From: Adiantum capillus-veneris
Lineage: Eukaryota; Streptophyta; Polypodiopsida; Polypodiales; Pteridaceae
Direction: 5' to 3'
Assembly: GCA_014529385.2 (NCBI GenBank)
Contig: CM043942.1
Coordinates: forward strand, 106,779,141 to 106,843,140
DNA length: 64,000 nucleotides
Shown here: in pieces, positions 1 to 10,253 of the stretch
Layout: every line of letters starts with the position of its first letter
Numbering within the stretch: the first letter of the stretch is position 1
Translations under genes and position numbers: made by a program
Notes under the pieces: generated by a model
What the model was told of the DNA's origin: nothing
The model's database searches: none
Seen by the model: only the letters and a program-made list of their open reading frames with translations

Positions 1-38
1 CTGTCAGCCTCAATCTCTAACTCACGGGATGATGTGCA

Positions 39-765
39 CATCTGTCCAATAACACATTGTAATCCATGGGATAGATGAGTGTTCATGTAGGCGGGCTTGG
101 TCACAAAACCATCCTCTGTAAGCTTAAGGAGATGCTCTCTGTAGAAATCCATCTTTGTGCCAAGCACAACCATAGGCTATATCCATGTTTTCCTAGTGTC
201 TAACTGAATCAAGTCCTCTCTGATGAGGTGAGTGATCCCGGTCCGTGTGAGAGACAAGGAGGGTGCGTCCAACGAATATTGGAAAGGGGGTAATCTATCC
301 AAATCACTAGTGCTTGTGCTTGGAGTTTTTTTCTTTTTTTTTCTAAAGCCCCTCCTTCCCCCACTCTTTCCCTCTTTAAAAAAAGGAAACAAGAAGGCAC
401 TCCCCCCCCCCCCTTCTCTCTCCCTCTCTCTCTTCCCTCCCTCCATATCTCCCCTCTCTCTCTGTGCCTCCTACTCTCTCTGTCTCTCTCTCACTCCGCA
501 TCTGTCCAATAACACATCATAATCCATGGGATAGATGAGTGTTCATGTAGGAGGGTATGGTCACAAAAGCATCCTCTATAAGCTCAAGGAGATGCTCTTT
601 GTAGAAAGCCATCTTCATGCCAAGCACACGCATAGGCTGTATCCATGTCCTCCTAGTGTCTAACTAAATCAAGTCCTTTCCGATGAGTTGAGTGATCTTG
701 ATCTGTGTGAGAGACAAGGAGGGTGCGTCCATCAAATACTTGGAAAGGGGGTAATCTATCCATGT
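39..765 (-). repeat. Two diverged copies of a coding-like segment, 460-bp spacing
   Basis: Two similar blocks, about 39-300 and 499-765, are offset by 460 bp and separated by a pyrimidine-rich stretch. On the minus strand both read through the same peptide-like frame: short motifs such as DAPSLSLT, LDTRxTWI and FVTxPxYMNTHLSHGL are kept in both despite base changes. Each copy has stop codons (an in-frame TAG after TWI in the first; TAA and TAG in the second). Amino-acid-level conservation suggests a decayed exon or element ORF that was duplicated. I do not recognise the family. Confidence 0.55.
303..498. repeat. Pyrimidine-rich low-complexity tract
   Basis: CT-rich simple sequence with T runs and a C run near 401-414, between the two copies of the 460-bp-spaced repeat. 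ORFs here are low-complexity artefacts. Confidence 0.8.
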
Positions 766-770
766 CAAAA

Positions 771-771
<1 letters not shown>

Positions 772-819
<48 letters not shown>

Positions 820-846
820 AGGGAGGGAGGGGTGGCCAAGGAGAGG

Positions 847-877
<31 letters not shown>

Positions 878-1145
878 GAGTGCGGGGGGGGGGGGGGGCA
901 TGGGTATAGAGTGATAGGAAAAGAGAGAGAAAGAAGAGAGTGGAGAACCTTGATGAAGAAGGGAGTGGACGACCTTGAGGAAGGGAGGGGGTTGTTGGAG
1001 GACCAGATGGAGGAAGTGAGGGCAGCTAGAGGAGTCAATGGAGAGAGGAGGTGGAGGGGAGGGAGGATGTTGGAGGAGGAGGCTGAGGAGGAGGAGAAGG
1101 GGAAGAGAAGGAAGCACATGGGCGGCGAGAGGAGGAAGGGGAGGT
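772..1145. repeat. GA microsatellite, G run and purine-rich tract
   Basis: (GA)n at about 774-812, a second (GA)n at about 848-877, a G run at about 885-898, then a G/A-rich segment to 1145. The Arg/Glu-rich or Ser/Leu-rich ORFs on either strand follow from the dinucleotide repeat and are not genes. Confidence 0.85.
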
Positions 1146-1149
1146 AGGG

Positions 1150-2420
1150 ACGGTGGTCCTATAAAAAAAAAAGCTCACTCCAAAGCTCTCTTCGTTGAGC
1201 TCGCTCGAAGACCTAACTCTCTTCTTTCTATTGTGTGTAATCACTATCAATTTGATGAACGTTCACGTTGTTGGGAAACAAGCAAATTGGAACACCTCTA
1301 TAGCGATGTCACCCAAGAGCATTGAAAGAGCACTACAAGAACACCAAAAGCTTTGGAGAATCCCTTTGAAACACCACAAGTCGAACAAGAGTAGTCCCCT
1401 TGGGAATTTACTAGTTGTCGCCCACCCAAGAGACTATGTCACATAGGAGCAAAACCCTACCACAACATGGACTTACAACACATTCTGACCAGTGCATATA
1501 AATACAAGGGCCTCCCATTTCACCATTGAACATCACAAACCCACAACTTCAATATCAATTCCACAATTCATAGATACATGTCCTCCCAATCTGTCTGCAC
1601 ACAATTTGCCACTAGGCTGCCATAGCCATAACCCTGCAGAGAACTAGTCCTAACCTGAAGAGCACAACTCCAATTGGAGCACTTTAAAGCTTGAGAGAAA
1701 TCTTGAACAATGATTGGCGATAAATCTGAAGATGACAAAATTTGAATCTACACGCCGCTACATGCAAAATTGATGCGAACAGTGAGCTGTCCCAACACGA
1801 CTACACATAGAGTAGGCAAGGCGAGGGCAAAACCTGCAACAGAAACCATCAAGGAGGCACAACGAGATCAAACCTGAAATTTTTTGGAGTTTGGTTGAAC
1901 TTTTTTATGTTTGTACATGAGTTTTAGTTACATATAAGTGTCACTTCAAAAAACTCATTCACGGCCAGCTTTAGTAGCCCAACAGGTCGCGCTATACTAG
2001 TGACTTGCCCTGCTTGTACATGTGCTTGCTAAAGTAAGCTAAAAAAACCACAAAAATAAATTCCACACACCCTTTTGACTCTGGGCTTCATGTCCGTATG
2101 TACAAATTTACAAAAATTGGGTGTCAGAAATGCGCCCAACAACGTCTACATTGTGTGAGTCTAGTCTACTATTCTAATCCACATGAAGTCTATGCTCGCT
2201 TTGTTGACTAACCAGGACAAGAGCATGGAGCCAAGTGCAATGTGTGAATTAGAGGATTGTGGTACTGCAAGCGTGAAGACACATTAAGAAGTCTTGCAAG
2301 GCTGAATGGCCAAAGCTTGTTTTGACAACAAAAGAAGATAGTGTGCAATTAGCAAGTGAAACAGACAACATGAAGAAGACAATGAAGGGCAAGCAGGTAG
2401 TCCAAATGGATGAGTTCACC
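1150..2420. other. No gene recognised
   Basis: A T/A-rich start (TATAAAAA near 1161) is followed by mixed unique sequence with only short ORFs. It may be leader or LTR of the degenerate Ty3 element that follows, but no paired LTR was found. Confidence 0.4.
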
Positions 2421-2423
2421 TTG

Positions 2424-3400
2424 TGAGAGAAATTAAAGGAATTACCACTCTCAATGACTACTATGCAACTCTTAGAGCTGTGCCTCGAGTTAGAGAGCAT
2501 CTAGTCAAGGAAATCAATCAAGAAGGAAAGCGGAACAAAACAGAGGCCAATACCAAGAAGGAGGATGTGCCACTACATTTGGTCAAGGCGAGTCCTATGG
2601 TCTTATAGGATGAACAACTGCCAGTAGTGACAATTGGAATATAAGAAGTAGCCATGCCGAATGTTCTATTTGATGGAGGTTTAGGAGTTAATGTGCTCTT
2701 AGAGGCATTGTGTGACCAATTTGGCATAAGAAATTTGAGTTTGCACTTTTTGTGGTAAAGATGGATGAGCAAAGGCGAGTACAACCAATAGGGATTTTTT
2801 GGTAGCTACAAATTGAGATTGCAGTTTTTTCTTTTGTGATTACTATCATAGTGTTAAGAATGGAGGGTAGCAATGGTGCTTCATTTCTTGTTGGGAGGTC
2901 TTGGTTGAGGCATGCTAAAACAAAACAAAAGTAGATAGAGAACATCATGACCATAAAAAAGGGGGAAGAAGGAATTGAAAGTATGTGTGTATGCTTGTTT
3001 CATAATGTCCACCCCAGTTTGGCCAAAATGCCAAGGGCATCTATCTCACTGGGAAGATGGTGAGGAGGAGTAATATATGAAAGTCAATAAGAGCTTGGTG
3101 GGGCTACTTGAAATTGACATTGCCAAGCTTCTGTATAAGTTGGAAGATTAGAGTGAGTCTGCTCAAGATAGAGTTTCACCTACAACATAGCTATGCCAAA
3201 AAACCATATTCACCAACTCTTGAGGAAGACCATAATGATGCCAAAAGAAACATGATAAGATGAAAAAGGAACTAGAAGAATGTGCAAAAGTTAAGCTAGT
3301 GGCAAAACAAAGAGTCAAAGAGGAATCATGGTGGTCGAGATTTCTTGCATTGAGACATCCAATATTTGTAGTGGAAAGTCGACCAACATTGCAAAAATCT
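2424..3400 (+). pseudogene. Degenerate Ty3/gypsy gag-end/protease region
   Basis: Forward-strand remnant of a Ty3/gypsy polyprotein. Around 2655-2700 it reads NVLFDGGLGVNVL, matching the plant retropepsin core (DGGSGVN type). It continues, across stops and frame changes, into the typical block ending LVGRSWLRHAKTKQ (2880-2935; family LLGRPWLxxAKxKxxW). From 3077 the phrase LLEIDIAKLLYKLED resembles the linker before RT. Several in-frame stops and frame changes make it non-functional. No RT, integrase or flanking LTR was found, so it is a truncated old copy. The assignment rests on the protease motif order. Confidence 0.7.
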
Positions 3401-3867
3401 TCCTTGTGAATTTGAGGTGCCAAGTTTGTAATTTTTGAAATAATTTGATGATGTAATGGGTTCCTAGCCCTCAAATGGTCACACTATACTCACACTTTTT
3501 TGGGATGCACTAGGAGAAAATGCACATGGAAAAAGTGCCATTTAATTCTCTCAGACATGCCAAGTGTTATAAGATACACCTTAGGTGGAAAAGATGTTTA
3601 GATTTTTTGGGTTTTCATTTGGATTATAACAAAACTTAGAACAAAACAAATATCACTTCACATTGCCCTAAAGAGCCTAAAAAAGCAAGAAAGATGCCAA
3701 AGAACATGATATGCATCCTAACGAGTTCCAGTGTATTAAATTCGGAGTGAATTTCTCCTTTCAACATGGTAATAAGAGCCCAGGCATGAGAAGCATGAAT
3801 GGCAAGAGCAATGGAAAGGAGCCTTCAAAGATAGACCGCATGCTCCTTATTAGTAAGGCTGGGGAAT

Positions 3868-3913
3868 GCCCCCCCCCCCCCCCCCCCCCCCCCAACAACA
3901 CACACACACACAA
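3868..3913. repeat. Poly-C run followed by CA repeat
   Basis: About 24-26 consecutive C residues, then ACAACACACACACACA. Simple sequence; likely length-variable. Confidence 0.85.
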
Positions 3914-3914
3914 A

Positions 3915-4186
3915 ACCCTTGCAAAATTATGCTAGCATGTGACATTGACTCCTTGGTTGAGTGTTGCACCATAGACATATTTTTACCATAATCCTCCATT
4001 GGGGGTCTAAGGCAAAAATATGGATATGGTGTGGCACATGACCATTGAATGGTGTTTGATCGGTTGTGTACATATGAAGAGTGCATGTGTGGATGCATGC
4101 CTACTCAGTGTGCTATGCAAGGAAGCAAAATGAAAAGAGTTTTGGGTGGAGCTCTCAGTGAGGACCAATTGGCCTAAGCCGTAACA
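3915..4186 (-). mobile_element. Probable copia LTR fragment (minus strand)
   Basis: Immediately beyond the copia polypurine tract at 4187-4199 (read on the minus strand) the sequence begins TGTTACGG, as expected for a Ty1/copia 3' LTR. The far end and the partner LTR were not found, so the lower boundary is arbitrary. Confidence 0.4.
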
Positions 4187-4199
4187 ATCTCCCACTTGA
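4187..4199 (-). other. Copia polypurine tract
   Basis: Minus-strand AAGTGGGAGATTG lies just after the RNase H end of the decayed copia pol and just before a TG dinucleotide. This is the usual plant copia polypurine tract form (GTGGGAGATTGTT). Confidence 0.7.
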
Positions 4200-5110
4200 A
4201 GGCCAATGTGGCCCAAGTGGCTATAGGTGTAAGTATGTACATTTGAACAACTATGAAGCAATCTTGTGGATTCACCCTACAGGGTAGTCTCTTTGTGAGA
4301 GCATCTATAGCGTTGTCATCCATATGAACTTTGACTAGCACCTACTAGCCAATATGTCTTGTATCACATGGTAACAATCTTCTATGTGTTTTGACTTGGA
4401 GTGAAACACGGGGTTCTTTACTAATGAAATCACAATGATTATCACAATGCAACACTGAAGTCTGAGTAATGCCAAGATCTCCCACTAGGCAAGCTAGCCA
4501 CACAGCTTCCTTGATAGCATAAAAAACTGACACCTACTCTGCCTCTATGGTGGAAGATGATGTACAGTTTTGGAGACATGATAACCATGATACATTGCTC
4601 CAGCAAATAAGAAAACATATCCAGACATGGATCTTTGACTATCCACACAAACGGCATAATTTGCATCCATGTAACACATAATGGATTGCCAAAGTGCAAG
4701 CACATGCATACCATACATTTGAGATATCTCAAGATGTGCTTCACTGCTTCCTAGTGTTTTCTAATAGGTTTTTTTTATAAATCTCTAACCACTCCCACTA
4801 CAAAAGCAATGTCCAATTTCATGGCTACCATGGCATACATAAGATTGCCAATTACTAAAGAATATGGCACCTTGGCCATTTTTGCTTTCTCAGCATCAGA
4901 CTTGGAAGCAGCATTCTTGCTTAGTTTTCCATATTCTTACATTTGGGAATAATCCATGTAGCCTTCCCCCCCTGCATATGAAAATGTTGCAATACTTTGT
5001 GGATATACGTTTCCTACGACAACTCTACTATTCCATGTTTCCTATCCTTCTTGATATTCATACCAAGAAAGTGGCTTGCATCTCCCAAATCCTTCATAGA
5101 AAACTGCGTG

Positions 5111-5154
5111 TTAAGTAACTTCTTCAAGATGGAAATCTTGAAGAAGTTACTTAA
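5111..5154. repeat. Perfect 20-bp inverted repeat, 4-nt loop
   Basis: Arms 5111-5130 and 5135-5154 are exact reverse complements around the loop GGAA. The segment CAAGATGGAAATCTTG occurs at 5125-5140 and again at 5157-5172. The structure lies inside the copia RT remnant, so it arose after or during decay of that copy. Confidence 0.95.
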
Positions 5155-5914
5155 GACAAGATGGAAATCTTGTCTTTAGACTTCCCAGTAATGAGCATCT
5201 CATCGACACAAAGTATCAAGAGGATAAATGAGCCATTGTTCAACTTCCACGTATACAAGCAACAATCTTCCTATCTTCTTTCACATCCTTGGGACTGCAT
5301 GTACTTGTCAACCTTCATGTACCACGGCCTTGAGCCTTGTTTTATGCCATACAATGCCTTAAGCAATCTAGATGCCAATTATGCCCTCATAGGCTTCTCA
5401 TGTTTGACTTCAAAACCCTTCTGCTATTTCATGTAACATCCTCATCAAGATCCTCGTTGAAGAAAAGATATCTTCACATCCATCTGGACCAGTTCCATGT
5501 CCTCAATGGCTACCAGTCCAAGCACAAGACAAAATGTAGTCATCTCAACCTCTAAAGAAAAGACTTTACAAAATCACACCTTTGTTTTGCTTGAAACCCT
5601 TAGCAACCAAGCTAGCTTTGTACTTAGGCTCAGGACCCTTTGTTGTGTACTTCTTCTTTTGCACATCCATTTGCAAGGCAAGGCTTTTTTCCCTCTAGCA
5701 ACTTTGTCACTCCTCAAGACTCATTTTTTATAATCAATTTATACTCAAATTGCCTTGCCTGCTCCCAACTCATGCTATCTTACATCTCAATACCCTCTTG
5801 GTATGCTCTCCGCAGTCAATGACAACCAAATAGTCTAATCCTGGCTAGAAACTCTCAAGGCATGAGATACAGGTGTCAATATCCTCATTGCCTGCTGACT
5901 ATTGGACTCTCCTC

Positions 5915-6070
5915 TCTACATGAGGAACATTGAATGCTATCATTGTCACAAGAAAGGATGCATGAAAAATTATTGTTGTTTATTGCAAAGAGAGAAGGGT
6001 AAAGCCATCGTCATAAGTTCTATACCTCTTAAGAGCAATGTGAAGATAGAGGATCTCAATGTGTTGAGTC
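5915..6070 (+). pseudogene. Possible copia gag zinc-knuckle fragment
   Basis: The plus strand reads IECYHCHKKGCMKNYC, close to the CX2CX4HX4C gag zinc knuckle with the His replaced by Cys, followed by a short basic stretch. It lies on the strand opposite to the surrounding copia pol remnant, so it would be a separate insertion or a rearranged piece. The evidence is one short motif. Confidence 0.35.
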
Positions 6071-6974
6071 TTTGTTGATGTTGTTCCTGACATGTTGTAG
6101 CCATCAAATGTTAGAAGCATTACTAACTGTCTCTGGACCACTACCAATGGTAGGTACATCGCTAGTAGACTAAATTTTTTGCATGACTGGAATTGAGGCT
6201 ACGTCCTTAAATCTCACTTTGCGATACTCAACCTCTTTCACGAGCTATATGTGCATATTTGATTCATTATAAATTACGTGTGAGCTACAAATAACTCTTC
6301 AAGATCTCAGATGCCAGAGACGATAACCCATATCTCCATTTGCTCCGTAGCCAATGAAGATGCATTTGTCTGACTGAGGGTTCAACTTCTTTTTAAGCTC
6401 TTCAAGAACATGTGAGAATGCCTCACAACCAAACACATGTAATATGTCATAATTAGGCTTCTTGCCCGTCCACATCTCTTGTGGAATCTTGTAGCTCAAC
6501 AGTATACTAGGGGACCTATTGATTATATGCATTGCTATCATAACAACCTCTTCCTAGAACTCTTGAGGGAAATTTTACATAGATACCATGGAAGTGACCC
6601 TCTCCTAAATAGTTCTATTCATGCGCTCAACAACCCCATTTTGAGCACGTGTGTACAAACTAGTAAAGTGTCTCCTAATGCCTCATTTGCTACAGAAGTC
6701 CTTCCACTAAGTGGAGACGTACTATCTCTTGTTGTCAGTGTTCAAAGCCTTCAACTTCTTGCTTGATTGGTTCTTGACCATATCTAGGAACTTATGGAAG
6801 ACACTAAAGACTTTGTATTTCCTCTTCAAGAGGTAGACCCACACCTTTTGAGTAGAGGCATTTTGTTTTCCATCTATGCAATGCTTACACAAAATAAAAT
6901 CAAAATATTTTAACACATGGATATAGCAAAAACATAACTACTCATTCCCTTCTAACTCATATGACCAAGCCGGC

Positions 6975-7617
6975 TATGCCACTGACGGCCGGTTTTTGAA
7001 ACTGTGGCCGCGAGAACCAACCCCACTCGGGGGGGAGCAAAAAAATAAACAACAAAGAAAAAACAACGTTTTTAAGCTTGCCGCCCCCCCACTCTTTTCC
7101 CTCCCATGCATACGCCCACGGTGGGTCGCCCCTCCCTTGGCACCACCCTCCCCCCTCTCCTCCATTATTTCCCCTCTCCCTCCTTCATTAACACATGCAG
7201 CCGGAATCCCTCTCATTCGTCAACCCACAGGGGCCACCATGCATGGGAAAATTATCTCTCTCCCTCTCATCCATTATTCAAGCTAGTCCCTCTCTCTTAC
7301 TCACACTCCCTCTCGTTCTCTCACTTCCTCTCTCTCACTCTCCGTAGCCAAGCCCAATATAGGGCGCAAGAAATATATATCTCTCTCTCCCCCCCCTCGT
7401 TTGTCAATCCGGAAGCAAGGCCCGCCATGCATGAGCTGAAATAGCTCTCTCTCTCTCTCTCTCTCCCCGCCCCCCCCCTCACTTTCTCCCTCTCTCATTC
7501 TGAGCATGACAAAGCACACGCTCTCTCTCTCCCTGGCCCGCTACTCCCCGTCTCTCTCCATCAGTCCCATTGACTCTCCCTCTCTTCTTCTCTTGTCGGC
7601 CGAGCCCGTAGGGCGCA

Positions 7618-7662
<45 letters not shown>

Positions 7663-7823
7663 CACCCATACACACACACACACACACACATACCCCATTC
7701 CCCCCCCCCCCCCCCCCCAGCCTCTCACTCTTCCCCATCTCTCATTCTTTCTCTCACTCTCACTCTCACGCCCTCTCACTCTCCCTCTCGTTCTCTGTGG
7801 TCGGCCGAGGCAGCACAAAATAA

Positions 7824-7919
<96 letters not shown>

Positions 7920-7942
7920 CCTAGACACACACACACACCTAC

Positions 7943-7977
<35 letters not shown>

Positions 7978-8060
7978 CCCTAGCCCCTCTCACCCCCTCA
8001 GCCTCTCGCTCTCCTCACTCACGTCCTCTCTCCCTCGTTCTCTGTAGTCGACCAAAGCCT
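6975..8060. repeat. Pyrimidine-rich microsatellite cluster
   Basis: Strongly CT-biased on the plus strand with many simple repeats: (CT)n at about 7441-7465, 7619-7660 and 7822-7915, (CA)n at 7669-7691, a C run at about 7700-7718, and (AC)n at about 7924-7973. Ser/Leu- and His/Thr-repeat ORFs are artefacts. The LTRs of the Tat element at 43,680 have a similar pyrimidine bias, so part of this could be an old LTR split by the LINE insertion, but I could not align it. Confidence 0.75.
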
Positions 8061-9077
8061 ACACGTGAAAATTATAAAAAATAATAGTTATCTCTCTCTC
8101 TTTCTCTCGTTCCCACACACCCTCTTGCCGACACACACACACACACAACCCCTTATACATACGAACACACACTCACAAGCACCTAGACCCTCACACACTT
8201 ACATACACCCACACATGCACATACGCACTTATGAGCTCATGCACATACATACATGAGTGCATTACACTCGCACGCACACAATCAAACAAACACATCACGC
8301 CATATGCACACACAAGAAGGAAAAAGCAACGAAACTCGACAACGATGAAGAAGACGATCAAAAGCACGCAACGGCAACCTTGGTTCAAGGAATGACGCCA
8401 AAGTCATGCCCCGATCGACCTCGAAAGTGGCGAATGCGCTACATCGACGCACCAGCGAGGCCCACCATTCACCGGCATCTTGTCCACGACACATCTCCGC
8501 AGTAACATCCGTAGGATATTATTTTTCCCATTTTCAAGACAAAAATCTTGTATAAAAAACCAATTGTATATTGACACCTCTCTCTAGGTGATGGTCACAA
8601 AGGCCCACCTAGGAGATATCATTTTAAAAATTCTCCTAAGACAAAGCAAGGGTCAACCATCTAGGACCCAGCTCCTTGCTTTGTCTCTCCTGATTAGGGC
8701 CCTAACCTAATTAGATTACTTGATACTAATGTAGCCTGCACCTATAAAAGGGCAATGAGAGGTCACTATCAAGGGGGGCAGCATTTTGGGAGAGCACTCT
8801 GGGAATGTGGTGTAGCATTTTGGGCAACACTCGGACACTTGGAGGGGGCACTTGGGAGTCAGCACTTGAGAAGGAAGCCATGCACACACCCTGACTCCAA
8901 GGGTTGCCACACACAATAGTAAAATCTCCGTGTATATGGAATTTCCTCTAGAGAACGCACTATAGGCTCTCTATCTCTCTCTATCACCACAGTTGCCATC
9001 TTCTCGAAGCTAAGGTTTCTATAAATATCAATTTGAATCAAGTTTCCCTCACATCTCAAGGGGTTTTCATCACCTAC

Positions 9078-9136
<59 letters not shown>

Positions 9137-9190
9137 CGAACTTGCTCATCCGAACTCCCATTTAGGTGATCTATAGCCTCAATTGAAGAG
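8061..9190. other. Noncoding stretch, possibly including the LINE 5' UTR
   Basis: CA-rich sequence (8150-8290) grades into unique sequence, then (CT)n at about 9079-9132. No protein motif was recognised. The LINE 5' UTR must begin somewhere in the later part, but no target-site duplication could be matched to set the boundary. Confidence 0.45.
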
Positions 9191-9317
9191 CACGAAGCCC
9201 TCTACGCATTGATGTAAAGACAAAATTTTTCTGTGTAATGGAAGGCTTTGCTGTAACAGCATCTCAGAACTGAAAAAACTGTCAAAACTTTGCGTTTTTG
9301 TTGCCGACTTGAAGGCA

Positions 9318-10247
9318 ATGTCAGACAAAACTCGCAAGGGTGGAAAAGCCACACTCGCCATGGAGAATGATGCAAAATCTCCAAGGAATTTGGATGCTAA
9401 TCCAACCACATCATCTACAACAACGGAAGCAATGATCATGGCTTACTTGATCTCGTTCCAAACCGTCAACAAACAAGGTGAAGAGTTGCGCGCACTTGCA
9501 ATGGAGAATGGTACTTTAAGAGTTCTCGTTGTGGAGAATGAGCACCTCAAGAAGGTTCTTGAAATGCAAACAACACGCTTGATGCATCTTGAGAATGAAG
9601 TTCAAGAATGTAAATGCTCTCTTGTTGACATGAATGTATTGAAAGAGCGCTTGAGCAAAGTTGAGAGTGATCATGTATTGAAAGAGGAAACAATAGATAC
9701 AATACGACATGATGTATGTGAGATGAGAAATGTATCCAAATCATGGGCTGATATATGTAAGGATAATGTGGTTTCTACATCTCCTATCACGCAAGCTGTT
9801 GTCCAAGCAAAGAATGTAGAGAATGTGGACACTCAAGAATTGCACGAACGACAAAAATGCTCAAAGAACATCGTCATTCGTGGAATCAAGGAGGAAAGCA
9901 TGGAAACACCCCAATCTCTTGCAGTTGCTATTGAAGAGTTTTTTGCTACACACTTTGGCATGTCAGGAATCATGGCTTATGGTGCACATCGAGTTGGAAA
10001 ACAAGGAGTCCCTCGCTCGGGAGAAAGACCTATTGTATGTACCATGGCTGATGAGGTAAAGAGAAAGATCATCCTTGACAATGGTTGGATCTACCTCAAA
10101 GGAACAGGTTGTAATGTATATGAGGATCGCAATATTATGCAACAAAATGTACGTCGCAAAGCATATGAGGAAAGAAGCAAGAAGTTTAAGGTATCACCTC
10201 AAGAAGAAAAGCCACTTAAGGAGGATGCAAGTCCACCCAACAAATAG
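9318..10247 (+). CDS. LINE ORF1 protein (nucleic-acid-binding chaperone)
   Basis: About 309 residues from the ATG at 9318 (the frame is open slightly upstream, but this is the first ATG). Residues about 50-145 are rich in heptad-like Leu/Met/Val with charged residues (ENEHLKKVLEMQ, LENEVQECK), indicating a coiled coil for multimerisation. Residues about 190-300 begin KNIVIRGIKEE and include RPIVCTMADEVKRKII, resembling the RRM-like/C-terminal half of LINE ORF1p. There is no CCHC knuckle. The role in the family is to bind element RNA in the RNP. ORF2 starts 6 nt after the stop, so translation is probably coupled or by reinitiation. No internal stop: this ORF looks intact. Confidence 0.8.
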   Translation: MSDKTRKGGKATLAMENDAKSPRNLDANPTTSSTTTEAMIMAYLISFQTVNKQGEELRALAMENGTLRVLVVENEHLKKVLEMQTTRLMHLENEVQECKCSLVDMNVLKERLSKVESDHVLKEETIDTIRHDVCEMRNVSKSWADICKDNVVSTSPITQAVVQAKNVENVDTQELHERQKCSKNIVIRGIKEESMETPQSLAVAIEEFFATHFGMSGIMAYGAHRVGKQGVPRSGERPIVCTMADEVKRKIILDNGWIYLKGTGCNVYEDRNIMQQNVRRKAYEERSKKFKVSPQEEKPLKEDASPPNK

Positions 10248-10253
10248 GGACAC

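Larger units (their letters stand above)
4187..6930 (-). pseudogene. Degenerate Ty1/copia pol (integrase, RT, RNase H)
   Basis: Read on the minus strand from 6930 downward, the order is copia pol. Integrase core remnant with KVWVYLLKRK and LKALNTDN (6916-6722). Integrase C-terminal part with INRSPSILLSYKIPQEMW, VFGCEAFSHV and KCIFIGYGANGDMGYRLW (6541-6299). RT remnants with EGKKALPCKWMCKR (about 5690) and LVAKGFKQ (about 5620), then LDEDV (about 5470) and LxKxxARxKSDAEKAKMAKVPYS-like sequence (about 4915-4860). RNase H with AIKEAVWLACLVGDLGITQT and HCDN (4533-4440), ending near the polypurine tract. Stops and frame changes are frequent. The RT active-site box is not intact. It is an old copy, further broken by a hairpin-forming duplication at 5111-5172 and possibly a foreign piece near 5915. 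Confidence 0.8.

Noticed and set aside
8191-8505. Overlapping ORFs in the CA-rich stretch upstream of the LINE
   Set aside because: Composition-driven; no motif or splice evidence on either strand.
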